Shown piece after piece: positions 42,701 to 51,355 of a stretch of DNA of 64,000 nt. Source of the DNA: Symsagittifera roscoffensis (taxonomy: Eukaryota; Xenacoelomorpha; Acoela; Convolutidae); NCBI RefSeq assembly GCF_963678635.1, contig NC_087063.1, forward strand, positions 31,200,599 to 31,264,598, in the 5' to 3' direction. The position numbers and the translations under genes were made by a program. Position 1 is the stretch's first letter, and each line of letters begins with the position of its first letter. The notes beneath the pieces were generated by a model. That model saw only the letters and a program-made list of their open reading frames with translations. It was not told the origin of the DNA and searched no databases.

Positions 42701-43134
42701 GTTAGTTTGTGTACTGTTTTACATAATTTACTTAACTTTAGGAGGAGAACGAGCCTGCTCCAACAGCTGCTGTGCTGAAGAAAATCACAGTGAATAATAT
42801 TATTCCTTTTATTGGGTTCGGATTTGTGGATAATTTAGTCATGATCCTAGCCGGAGACCTAATTGACAACAAAATTGGGTTGATGCTTGGAATATCTACA
42901 ATGGCGGCGGCAGCGTGGGGAAACTTGGTTTCAGATGTATTTGGACTTGCGTTAGCTGGTTATATTGAAGGTTTTGCTGTCCGATTTGGACTTTCGACGC
43001 CTGAAATTTCGCCGAAACAAGCAGATATGTTTTCTACTCGGATGGCAGCAGCCATTGGTCGCACCGTTGGAATTGTTGCCGGATGTTTACTGGGAATGAT
43101 TCCGCTTCTATTTCTATCACCAAATTCTAAGTGA
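33616..43134 (+). CDS. TMEM65: TMEM65 homologue, two exons (33616-33825, 42742-43134)
   Basis: Exon 1 encodes a basic, Cys/Ser-containing N-terminus, like a mitochondrial targeting sequence, then EPLNDPRTARELVLALRHDE, which aligns with the TMEM65 segment before its membrane domain. It ends at ACG|GTAGTC. Exon 2 starts after TTTAG (EENEPAPTAA) and carries the family signature: IIPFIGFGFVDN, GISTMAAAAWGNLVSD, GLALAGYIEG, ISPKQADM and GCLLGMIPLLF, with three hydrophobic segments. Both junctions are phase 0. TMEM65 is a mitochondrial inner-membrane protein (in vertebrates also at the cardiac intercalated disc), linked to mitochondrial sodium/calcium exchange. Total 200 residues, near the usual length. 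The intron is 8.9 kb and full of repeats; a short exon could be hidden in it. A TTTCAG acceptor lies 27 nt before the ATG. Confidence 0.85.
34000..34027 (+). repeat. AATCGGG dispersed motif, copy 1
   Basis: TTGCAATCGGG followed by TAACAGACTTTTCCCAG. Relatives at 36272, 41340, 45729, 46535 and 49195. Confidence 0.5.
34805..34875 (+). repeat. tRNA-like sequence (SINE head?)
   Basis: It carries a box A-like TCGCAGAGGTAGGG and a perfect box B GGTTCGAACC with normal spacing, but no acceptor stem closes. More likely a tRNA-derived SINE or pseudogene than a working tRNA. Confidence 0.45.
35060..35076 (+). repeat. Dispersed hairpin motif, copy 1
   Basis: GCGAAGTGCAACTTCGC, a perfect stem with a short loop, followed by CTCTCTGTG. 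First of seven related copies. Confidence 0.6.
36272..36300 (+). repeat. AATCGGG dispersed motif, copy 2
   Basis: TTGCAATCGGG followed by TTCTGGACTTTTTCCCGT. Part of the family listed at 34000. Confidence 0.5.
36808..36878 (+). repeat. tRNA-like sequence
   Basis: It has a box A-like CTGACGTAGTGGTAA and box B-like GGTTTGAATCTGG, spaced as in a tRNA. The acceptor stem does not pair. Probable SINE head. Confidence 0.4.
37171..37476 (+). repeat. Dispersed hairpin motif, copies 2-4
   Basis: Three copies within 300 bp: GCAAAGCTCAGCTTTGC (37171), GCGAAGCTTTGCTTCGC (37355) and GCGAAGCTCTGCTTCG (37461). Each follows a GCAAGT-like lead and precedes a CYTCT/CTCT run. Confidence 0.6.
38992..39269 (+). 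CDS. Last two exons of an unknown gene (38992-39094, 39225-39269)
   Basis: A TTTCAG acceptor opens one frame of 34 codons (LDAYVNSYAAHFGKDRRRY, LFYYLHALSIAR), ending at CGG|GTACTG. After a 130-bp intron, CCGTAG is followed in the same phase by LSEDYGRNMVLLAQ and TAA. The matching phases and composition make a real gene end likely. The start of the first exon may resemble the GKDR helix of PEX11 proteins, but I would not name it on that. It lies inside the TMEM65 intron on the same strand; upstream exons were not found. Confidence 0.5.
39664..39711. repeat. (AT)n microsatellite
   Basis: An uninterrupted TA dinucleotide run of about 48 bp, preceded by CCCATA and followed by GGCTTTTTT. Confidence 0.97.
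39935..40740. repeat. Degenerate tandem array, period about 150-170 bp
   Basis: Four to five diverged units share the elements CTCGAAAACTACCNTGCCAA, GGTTCAATCGAAA, TATGCCGTATTTT, GTAGAAAAACAGTT and CCCAGTTTTTGAAATTTT. The ORF at 40507-40725 falls in the array and is not a gene. Confidence 0.7.
41085..41375 (+). repeat. Dispersed repeat copies with a GNRA-type hairpin
   Basis: Two pieces: ATCGATACAGTTTTCTCAAG... (relative of 42215, 44780, 47060), then ACACTTGC-GAAA-GCAAGTGT (41328-41347), a perfect 8-bp stem with a GAAA loop, leading into CTTGTAATCGGAACTAGA of the AATCGGG family. Confidence 0.5.
41452..41522 (+). repeat. tRNA-like sequence
   Basis: A clear box A (TGGCCTAGAGG) and box B-like GGTCCGAGTCC with tRNA spacing, then GCTCGGACTTT and a T-run that could stop Pol III. 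The acceptor and T-stem do not pair fully. Probable SINE head or tRNA pseudogene. Confidence 0.5.
42215..42400 (+). repeat. Dispersed repeat, copy
   Basis: Contains CAGATTTCCCAGCGAAATAA, a GTTGATCC motif, AATTCAAAGAGCTCTAAGGGCAT and CGAAAGTTGAA, in the same order as at 44780-44950 and, in part, 46370-46470 and 47060-47220. Confidence 0.6.
42466..42482 (+). repeat. Dispersed hairpin motif, copy 5
   Basis: GCGAAGCTCCGCTTCGC after GTATCGCCAGTGAT and before CCCTTTT. Matches the consensus of the family. Confidence 0.6.
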
Positions 43135-45505
43135 CCAAATTCTCTTTAATTTTTATTCTCGATATTTTGTTTCCGAAATTTTTATCATCGTTAAATTACT
43201 TTGATAAAAGTTCGCAAACTGTCAAATTAGAAACTCCTCTTTTACTCGTCGGGCAAATTCGCAAAGTTTGAGCTCATATTTTGGTATGTTCTCATTTATT
43301 TTATTATCACAAAACTAAATTCTTTATCACAGCAATAAATAGTTTGCATTCTTTGTACATAATGTATTTTAGTTATCAATTTTTAGAGTCAATTCAAATG
43401 CATTGGGAAATTGTCAAAAATATTGCGCATTAGGTCGACAAATCACACATCGCGGTCATTATTGTTACGACTTTCGAAGAAAGAGCGGAATATTTATGCG
43501 TGTTGGTTTTTTATTCAGTCAATTTTCTAGTTGTCAACTAAGCGGATTTGCTGGATTTTTTTTCAACCATCTGAAAGATATTGTTGTCCTAAGCTCAAAT
43601 TTAAACAGATATTTTTACTTTATAGCAGTTTTGTAACCTTACGGGGGTTTGAAAATTGCTAGTTTGTGCTAGTAATTACGATATATTGCGTTCTTCGAAG
43701 ACGCGTAAGAGGCAAATTAATGTGTTCCAAATTAAATTGAGGCTAGCAATTCAATCCTAATAACACAATACGAGACGCTAAACACACCCTTAGTAAATAA
43801 CATTGCGTTTGGGGGATGAAATGAAGAAAAACTGAAAGAAAAGTTTTTTGTCTTTCTCAATTATTTTGTCAATTATTCAACCAAAAAAATTATTTTTTAT
43901 TGGCTCACAGTGCAGTCGGAATATTCAGGGGGTCGCACTGATATAAGAGCTGTCTTGCAATCTATCTAGCGTTGTTTTTTCAGTTAGGAGGTAAATCTCC
44001 TAACTTTTTGCTCGACAAAATTAAATATCAGATTTGAACAAAAAAAGGCGCAATATGTTAGACGACTCAAGCTATTTCTTGTAAACTGGAGCAATAAATT
44101 TGTCTCAAAAAGTTAATTTATATAATTTGAAACATCAGCCAGCGACAATGATGTCTAATGCTTTTTCAAGTTTCATATTGTTCCGGAATTATTGCCGTTT
44201 TCAGTACTCTTCAATGTTTTCTAAAAAGCGTTCATCATAGGTTGAAAAATTGTATATTGTGTACAAAAGAATCTTTTATCAACCATGCTAAAGTTTCTGT
44301 AAAGATAACTTTGTGCAATGTTAAATAATCCTGCGTCAAAAGTTTTTCTTGGAATTGATCTAAGAAAAATTTGACTCGGTTTTAATTGTACTGAGTTAAT
44401 GAGGTATTAGTTTAGAGGTGTATGCACTGATTCTTTATCAGGTAAATGATGTCGATTGCCTTCACATAGTTATATACAAAATTTATTGTTTTGATTTGGT
44501 ATTTTTTTGCCTCCTTGCTCTTATTTGCTTCCAAATCTAACTGTGATTCAGCTATAATCCTTTTTAAGAGTTGATGAACGTAGTTTAGACTCTTATATAG
44601 ATCGCGATGATTGTTTTTCAGGAAAAGTTTGTTCAGGCTCAAATTTACTTTTTAGCGGTTTGACTTTTGATTTGTTGTTATGTTCAGTTCATTTCCGTTG
44701 TTAAAAGGAAGGCAAACTTCAGTATCGAACAGCGAAAGTGTAAAGGTCACGAAAAACGTGATCTACTTCTAGTTTCGAAAATGGAATTTAATTTTCAGAT
44801 TTCTCAGCGAAAAAAAAATATTAACTGTTTATCCAGTTGTCTCAAACTGGGTCAATTTTGTCGAAAAAGTGCTGCTCTTAAATTGTTTTAGAAATTCAAA
44901 GAGCTTTAAGGGCATCAATTTTTTTCTTTGAAATGCGAAAGTTGAGATTTTTTACTACAGAAACATGTTGAATAATGTTTTAATCATGTTCAATAATGTT
45001 CTCCTGAGCTCAAATTAAAAAATTATATTCCACCTGTGATCAATTTTTGTAAAGTTATGGTGGTGTAAAAATTGCCAATTTGGTACAATTAACGCGCCAT
45101 ATAGTTCAGGCTATTAAAGTGTAAGCGAAGATATAATCCGTCTTAGAAATCGTTCCTAATTGGTTGAAGCAGGGCTATTCGTCATAATTTTTTCGTTATT
45201 AGGAGCGAAATTTATCACTTTGTACTTACTGCGGCGTGTGGGGCTAGGATTAAAAATCTCAATTTTTGTTTTTGAAAAATTCATCAAGTCTTTTAATGCG
45301 AACACTGCTCCATTGATGTTAAAATGTAGTTGGAACATTCAGGGCTTGGCCCTGATACGAGCAGTTTTGTTAAATGTTAAGAAATGAGTTCCTCTTGGTT
45401 GGATGAAAAACAAGCTGCTATGTAAACGTTTAATTGATTGCTGCTAAGTATTGATACGTACAAATTAGGAATTGAAGCAATTATGAAATTATAATTATGA
45501 CATGT
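43135..45505. other. Convergent intergenic region, repeats only
   Basis: The region lies between the 3' ends of TMEM65 (plus) and the Rho gene (minus). AATAAA at 43334-43339 is a likely TMEM65 poly(A) signal. Two diverged copies of one repeat occur (about 43600-43990 and 45040-45390, sharing GGAAYATTCAGGG and CTGATAYRAG). A minus-strand open frame at 44412-44642 has no ATG or splice context and is not called. Confidence 0.55.
44780..44950 (+). repeat. Dispersed repeat, copy
   Basis: Relative of 42215-42400: AATGGAATTTAATTTTCAG, TTCTCAGCGAAA, TCCAGTTGTCTCAAACTGGG, AATTCAAAGAGCTTTAAGGG and CGAAAGTTGAG. Confidence 0.6.
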
Positions 45506-48500
45506 TCATAGAATTCTGCAAGGCCTTTTTTTTGGTGTTATGGTTTTGCTAATGCAAGATGTGACTGCCTTCTCAAATACGAGAGTGATTCCTTCTTTTG
45601 TCTTGGCCGAACATTCAACGTAGCCACATGCTCCTATGGACTTTTCCAAAGCTTTGCCCTAAAAATTCAATCAGGCACATCAGTTAGTTATTGGCATCTA
45701 TTTCAGTTTCCACCAAACATGAAACACCAAGTGTTTTATAATCGGGTACCCGTAGCAGGCTTTTTTTCCAGTGAACAGCTTTTCTGGAAAGTGCTTTGGT
45801 TGGTTATTCACGGCCAAATGGCAAATCAGCTAAAAATTTATCCCCTATTTACCTGTTGATTCATTTTTACACTAGCGTCAGTTGAGTGTATTATTAAGAA
45901 CCTTCTTTTTTTCTAACCCAAGTCGCAAATATTGGTGCCACTTTTGGGGCACCTTACAGCCTTTTGATAGCATGGGCTTTGACATTCAAGTAGTAATAAG
46001 TTAACACAGTTGATGCATTTTTGATTCATCAAATGAACCGAAAAAAGCTATTTGTTTCAAACAACATAACAATAATAAAAGTTTGTTATATTCCATATGT
46101 TTCTTGCAAAATTGTGTCTAGTTGTATTTGGTGCCACTTTTACTGAATGGCATTGACAATTTATTAGCGAATATAGCTGCTTTATTCGTGACTAGTGTTT
46201 GTCGGTGGTTAAGCGTGCATGGCTAAGTGGTTAGTCGGTGAAACTCAACATCTCCTGACTGCAGTAGGTTGCAGATCGAATCCTTGACCTAGCCGAAGTT
46301 TTGCTAATTCGAGGCTGATTTGAACGTGTTCTCAAGTTGTTTTTTTTTGTCCAAAAAGGTCATTTATCAAATGTTCTTGAAATTCAAAGAGCGTTATTGA
46401 TATACGTTTTGTTTTTTGAAGTTCGAAAGTTGAAGTTTTTGCAAAAAAAAAACAAGTCAGTTTTTTTCCTTGCGTTTATTGATTTGTTTTCAACTGCCTG
46501 TTGGCTATATTAAACGAATTTTAAGCTGCGATCAGCAAGTGAATTGTAATCGGGAACTAGACTTTCTTCTCTGAAAAACTTGTGTAAAAGAAACACTGGG
46601 ACACAAGTTGTTGGTTGGATTAAGATTTTATTCAAGCAGTTTGATAATGAAAAGATTGGCATCAGTTTTTAATTGTTGTAAGATTTGTGAATCATGTCCA
46701 GACCCTCGTGGTATAGATAACTAGTACTCGATTTCAAAAATATATTAAATTTTCCGATTTGAGGGCTTGATGACTTTTTTCGCGGAATTTGTTTTCATTT
46801 TTTACCCGTTTTTCTTTGTTCACAAATCGCCTCTGAATCATAATTTAAGTGTAAAAGAATTCATTTTAACTTATATAGGTCTTGAAAAAGTCTCTAATAA
46901 CTACAGACGTGCATCATACATTTTAATGCATTTATGAATGCACTTATGTATACGCACACTTTGAGTTCAATTCAAGATAATTTGATCAAAGAAAGGAATA
47001 ATTAGTTCTCCTATTACGAAAGCAAAAATGGCGCGAAAAAACGTGATCGATTAATTTTTGGATCTCGCAGCGGAATAAAAAATTTACCCATTGATCCAGT
47101 TGTCCTAACCTGGGTTTATTTTATCAAAAAATTCTCAATCATAAATTGTTCTTGAAGTATAACTTGATATATTTTGCTCTTCGGAAGACGAAAAATTTGA
47201 AATTCGAAAGTTGAAAGGTATACAAAAATGTTCAATCAATTTTTTGTCGGGTTTCTTGCTCTTTTACACTTTTTAACTTGCTGTTAGCTATTTTTTCTAA
47301 TTTTCCTTGCAAATTTTCTTCTTTTTTCAAATAAACCTTCACCTTTTTTTGAACTATCAGAGTCTAGATAGAAGGATTTCTTTCATTTTAAAATTTATTG
47401 GCAGTTTTTTTACTCGATTGCGTTCTTAGGTTAACTTTTTTTCGTTAAATCCGTTTCGCCTTAGCAGCTTCGTGTATATCACACTACGTCCCGTTTTGTG
47501 TTTCTTTGGGATGCGTGATTTAGCTCGAAAAACCACTTGTGTAAAAAAAACTAGCCTAGAAATACAATAAAAAAATTCCTCGTTGAAAATAATTTTCTCA
47601 GTAGCTGAAAGTATCAAAATTTACCGTTTTTGTTGTGACAATAGAACTTGATTTTTTAATTTCCTCTTTATTTGTCTTCTTGAGGTCTAATTTGGTGCCG
47701 ATCAATAAAATTGGAGTGTTAGGGCAGTGATGTTTAACTTCGGGCTCCCACTGAAACATAAGTCAGCTCAGCTCAAGTGATTGCAAGTCTCAAGTGACTG
47801 CAGGTTAATTGCATCTTTCAATCAAGTATTTGAAATAATTGGGTAATTACTTTTGATTTGAGGTTGGCCACAGTGTCCATTCGATCGAATGAGAAACACA
47901 TGAGGAAAATATGCTGAAACAAAACAAGATGTTGATTTTTACAAGCTTAAAAAGTCTTAAAATAGCCCAAAGAATAGTTCGAAGAATCAGTCATATATGA
48001 TGAGTTATCCTAAGATTGTAAAAAAAATTGCAGTTTTGACGCTTTGAAATATTAAAGTAATGATTTTAAATTTCTCAAGCTACCCGTTTGATATACTTAA
48101 ACACATTTTTTTGTTTTAATGTCTAACTTAATCAAATTATAACTTTACATTAGCTTGCTTTACGGACTAGAGGAGTGTCATTCATGATTTTACTAACAGT
48201 CATGGGATATGAGAGGGGTCGTAGTCTGTCGTAGTCTTCTTGGCCTGCGGTGTCCCACAACTGTAGAATGTAGGGGATGCCATTGACCAAGATGTTCGCA
48301 TTGTGGTTCTCGAAACTAAAACCACTCGTGCTAACAACACAACTGAAAGAATGGCTTTGAACGCTTCAGTATCAACTTCGATTTTCGTGTTAAATAACAA
48401 GGTAAAAACATCTGCTTCAATCGTTTGGTTACCTTGTTTTGAATCTTTGCCAATTTTCGTCTTTAGAGGAAGTTTGAAATTGTAAGAATGAAGACCAACC

Positions 48501-51355
48501 AGCCAGTCTGATACGTGTAAAAGCAAAGGCGGGACTACTATGATACACGGGTCCCAAAAAATATCCAGATCCCTTAAGAAAATATGTCTAGAGCTCGCAA
48601 AAATACTGATTAATAGGAAGGTGAACGTTCAGAAGCATGTCTCAGATTTTTTTCAAAGTGTTTTGCGTATTTAGCCAATCAATTGTGATCACCCCCCCCC
48701 CCCTTCACCATCTGAAGGTGGAAAGATTAAAAATTTCCAGCAATTTCATTTTTTAGTATTAATAGTAAACCCAATTGATGATTTCGAAATTATAAAATAA
48801 ATTTAAACAGGCCATTTGCTTCATATAAGCCGTATAATAATTACCATTCATCATGAAAAATTTGCTAATTCATTGTTTTCCGAGATAATTAAAGTGCATA
48901 AATTATACGCAGTTTAGGTTTCAAATTATTACACGCGAAATTAATGTAATTACCTACTGGGGACCTCTGTATTATAGTAACTTTTTCTAGCGACCTGTCT
49001 ATCGGAGTTGTTACTCAAAGATACTAAAAATGAGTATTGATTATAATCAAGAAGTTGCTTATTTCTACCTATTGTTTAAGAACTTCAATTTAGAGCTATA
49101 TCAGAATGTCAAATGCGGTTGTATAATCGCAATTTTTGACTAATTTCATTACGAAATGATTGAAAATTTTTTTGATAGTTACGCTTATGAATAGCAAGTG
49201 TGTTCAAATCGGAACTTTTTCATACTAACAACTAGATTAAGTGTAGAGGTATTACATATGCCTGCGAAGACAAAGTTGGTCGAATCTGGATTGTACCTGT
49301 TTTTTTTTTGTAAACGGAAAACTTTTCGCTTGACGAAAATATCTTAGACGGACTTTTATTTGCCTGCTTATTCTTTGCCGGCTTGGTTACCGCAGCACGG
49401 AATTTATCAATGAAGTAAGCATTTCTTACTCTGATTGAAAATCTTTTAATATTTTCGGTTATGTACAATTAATTGCTTTCCACAAACTCACGCTGTTTTT
49501 TGTGATTTTTTAAATAAAAAATATAACAACTTCAATATCTTTTTCGGAGAGCTTTTTTGATATTTTTGGATCTTTGCTTTTTTTATTCAGAAGAAAGCAA
49601 TAAATTGCGCGTTCGCTTAAAATAGTTTTTTTAAATGAAATATGTAGGTAATTTTCTACATTAAAAATTTGGCACATATTTTTGTATCGGAAGTGATGCG
49701 AATCTTCTTCGACTCCGTGTCATATGGTTTTTATTGTTCCGACCATTTGAAAAATGTGGATGAACTTTGTATTCGCGTGTGTTTTAGTTTTTGTTTTGCT
49801 TTCCACGCAAAATTACCTACTACGAAGAATCATCGGAGAGATTCAAGCGATATATCATATTAAAGCCTTTTTACTCCCCGTGTCGAGAAAAACCGGTTTG
49901 AAATTGATTTCTTGTCGGAATTCGAGCGAGTAAAGCGAGCGAGCACGCTTATTTATGCTTAATTGAGGTCGTTTACAATAGCTTACAATAACTTTCAAAA
50001 TTCAATTTTTTAAAGGTTTTTGTTTATCTTGTCATTTTTCTTCAAAAACTGTTGTCCTGTTTGCCTATATTATTATCGTGTCTGTACAAAACAGTCCCAT
50101 ACAAAACAGTCCAATACAAAACAGTCCGGAAAAGAATGAAAATGAACGAAAAAACAGTCCGATACAAAACAGTCCCAATTAATAATTGTTTTAACAAGCC
50201 GGCAGACCGAGAATTGTCCTTTGTTCAACAAGCATAATGAACAAAATAGTGACCACCGCAGTCGCGCCAACGTGTTGCGAGCTTGCCAACAGAGGGTAGG
50301 ACTTAATACGAAATTTGGAGCCGGTTATCGCGCCGACCGGCGACCTTAAACCGGAATGTTTTGTATTGGACTGTTTTTTCCCTCCATTACATGATTTTTG
50401 GGACTTTTTTGTATTGGACTGTTTTGTATGGGACTGTTTTGTATATGCACCATTACTATGAATGTCAAATATGCCTTAATTACAGTTTTACGTCAGATCC
50501 TTTTATCACACCACGCAAAAAAACTAAACTAACTTGAAAAAAAAATTCGTAGATTTTAAAGACTCGGAACATTCTGTGCTACTTTGAACCGTTGAAAAAG
50601 TTGAACTTAGTCACCAACTATAGATTGTAGTAAAGAACAGGCACTAATACAGAAAAGGAGGCACCTTTTAATAGATTTCAAAAAACCACGACATTGAATG
50701 ATTTTGTTTTTCAAATTATTTATTATCTATTTTTAAAGCTATCTATTTATCATCTTTGTAAGCGCTGCTCTAACTATTTTATGCTCTCTAATAATATAAG
50801 TGGAACAAGGGTGAAAAAAGTTGGCCTTCAATTTTTGTTCTTAATGTCGGATGGTGTTTTTCGATTACCATTTGATTAGTGTTCAGGATTACTCAGATCG
50901 GGATAGTTATCCAAAAATAGTTCAATCAAAAAATAACAATTGCAAGTATTTTCAGAAATGAGCCAATTTAAGTTGATAGTATGTTTTCAAAAGTGAAAGT
51001 TACTAAATAGCTTCGTTAATTAATTTTTTTTTTTTTTTAGTTTTATGTGGTTTTCGTTATCTTATCAGGCAAGATTTTTCAACTGCTGGTTGGCTGCATT
51101 TAAAAAAAAAATTTTTAGTAAGTATTCTGTCTGAGATTCACTTGGAAGATACTCATATTACTAACACCGTGGGTGTATATGATGGATCAAAGTAATTCCT
51201 CGTGTAGGCGATGAGCATTGAAGTCTTCCCAACAAACCTTAAACATAGTTTATAAAATACTTAAACATAGAATCTGATAAAATAGATCTTTTTTCAAAGC
51301 AAGGAAATAGCCAGACTAACCCATCTCCGACCACTACGCATTTGAACTGATGCAT
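45506..51355 (-). CDS. Rho/Rac-family small GTPase, six exons
   Basis: Minus-strand exons: 51355-51321, 51237-51166, 48315-48198, 47913-47851, 47750-47625, 45658-45506. All introns are GT-AG and all phases agree, giving 188 residues, the usual Rho length. Motifs: P-loop GDGFVGKTS (about 10-18), switch I YTPTVFEN, switch [26 protein letters not shown] (guanine specificity), ECSAKTKEG, and a C-terminal CRIL box after KKRP, predicted to be geranylgeranylated. Rho GTPases switch actin and polarity pathways at membranes. The alanine normally at P-loop position 13 (GDGAVGKT) is Phe, and HIFLMCFS replaces DVFLICFS, so this is a divergent Rac/RhoG-like member; I do not assign an orthologue. Introns are up to 2.8 kb and carry transposon debris. 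The short open frames seen across its exons and introns are shadows. Confidence 0.88.
45729..45772 (+). repeat. AATCGGG dispersed motif, copy 4
   Basis: AAGTGTTTTATAATCGGG followed by TACCCG...GGCTTTTTTTCC. In the last intron of the Rho gene. Confidence 0.5.
46215..46295 (+). repeat. tRNA-like sequence
   Basis: A box A TGGCTAAGTGGTTAG and box B-like AGATCGAATCC, separated by about 40 nt. Stem pairing is incomplete. Probable SINE head in an intron of the Rho gene. Confidence 0.45.
46370..46575 (+). repeat. Dispersed repeat copy plus AATCGGG motif copy 5
   Basis: AAATTCAAAGAGCG...CGAAAGTTGAAG...AACAAGTCAGTTTTTTTC, then CAGCAAGTGAATTGTAATCGG. The order hints that the two families are parts of one longer element. 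Confidence 0.5.
47060..47220 (+). repeat. Dispersed repeat, copy
   Basis: CTCGCAGCGGAATAAAAAATTTACC, ATTGATCCAGTTGTCC, CTCAATCATAAATTGTTCTTG and CGAAAGTTGAAAG match the family at 42215. Confidence 0.5.
48692..48703. repeat. Poly-C run (12 bp)
   Basis: Twelve consecutive C in an intron of the Rho gene, followed by TTCACCATCTGAAGGTG. Confidence 0.95.
49195..49230 (+). repeat. AATCGGG dispersed motif, copy 6
   Basis: CAAGTGTGTTCAAATCGGAAC followed by TTTTTCATACTAAC; diverged relative of 34000. Confidence 0.4.
49698..49711 (+). repeat. Dispersed hairpin motif, copy 6
   Basis: GCGAATCTTCTTCG after GTATCGGAAGTGAT and before ACTCCGTG. A decayed copy. Confidence 0.5.
50087..50441. mobile_element. 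355-bp MITE with TA target duplication
   Basis: The ends are a 41-bp inverted repeat starting CAAAACAGTCCCATACAAAA, with one mismatch, built from three direct copies of ACAAAACAGTCC. TA dinucleotides flank it at 50085-50086 and 50442-50443, as for Tc1/mariner-type DNA transposons. The internal 270 bp is GC-richer than its surroundings and has no transposase. It sits in the second intron of the Rho gene. The open frames across its arms are not genes. Confidence 0.85.

Noticed and set aside
44412-44642. Minus-strand 76-codon open frame as a gene
   Set aside because: No ATG and no convincing splice context; such frames are common in AT-rich DNA.
47426-47617. Minus-strand 63-codon frame in the Rho gene
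   Set aside because: It lies within an intron just after the GTAAAT donor at 47624 and is not in a Rho domain.
48200-48526. Minus-strand 108-codon ORF as a gene
   Set aside because: The wrong frame over Rho exon 3; the correct frame gives [15 protein letters not shown].
50052-50237. Small protein with [13 protein letters not shown] repeats
   Set aside because: The repeat is the terminal array of the MITE.
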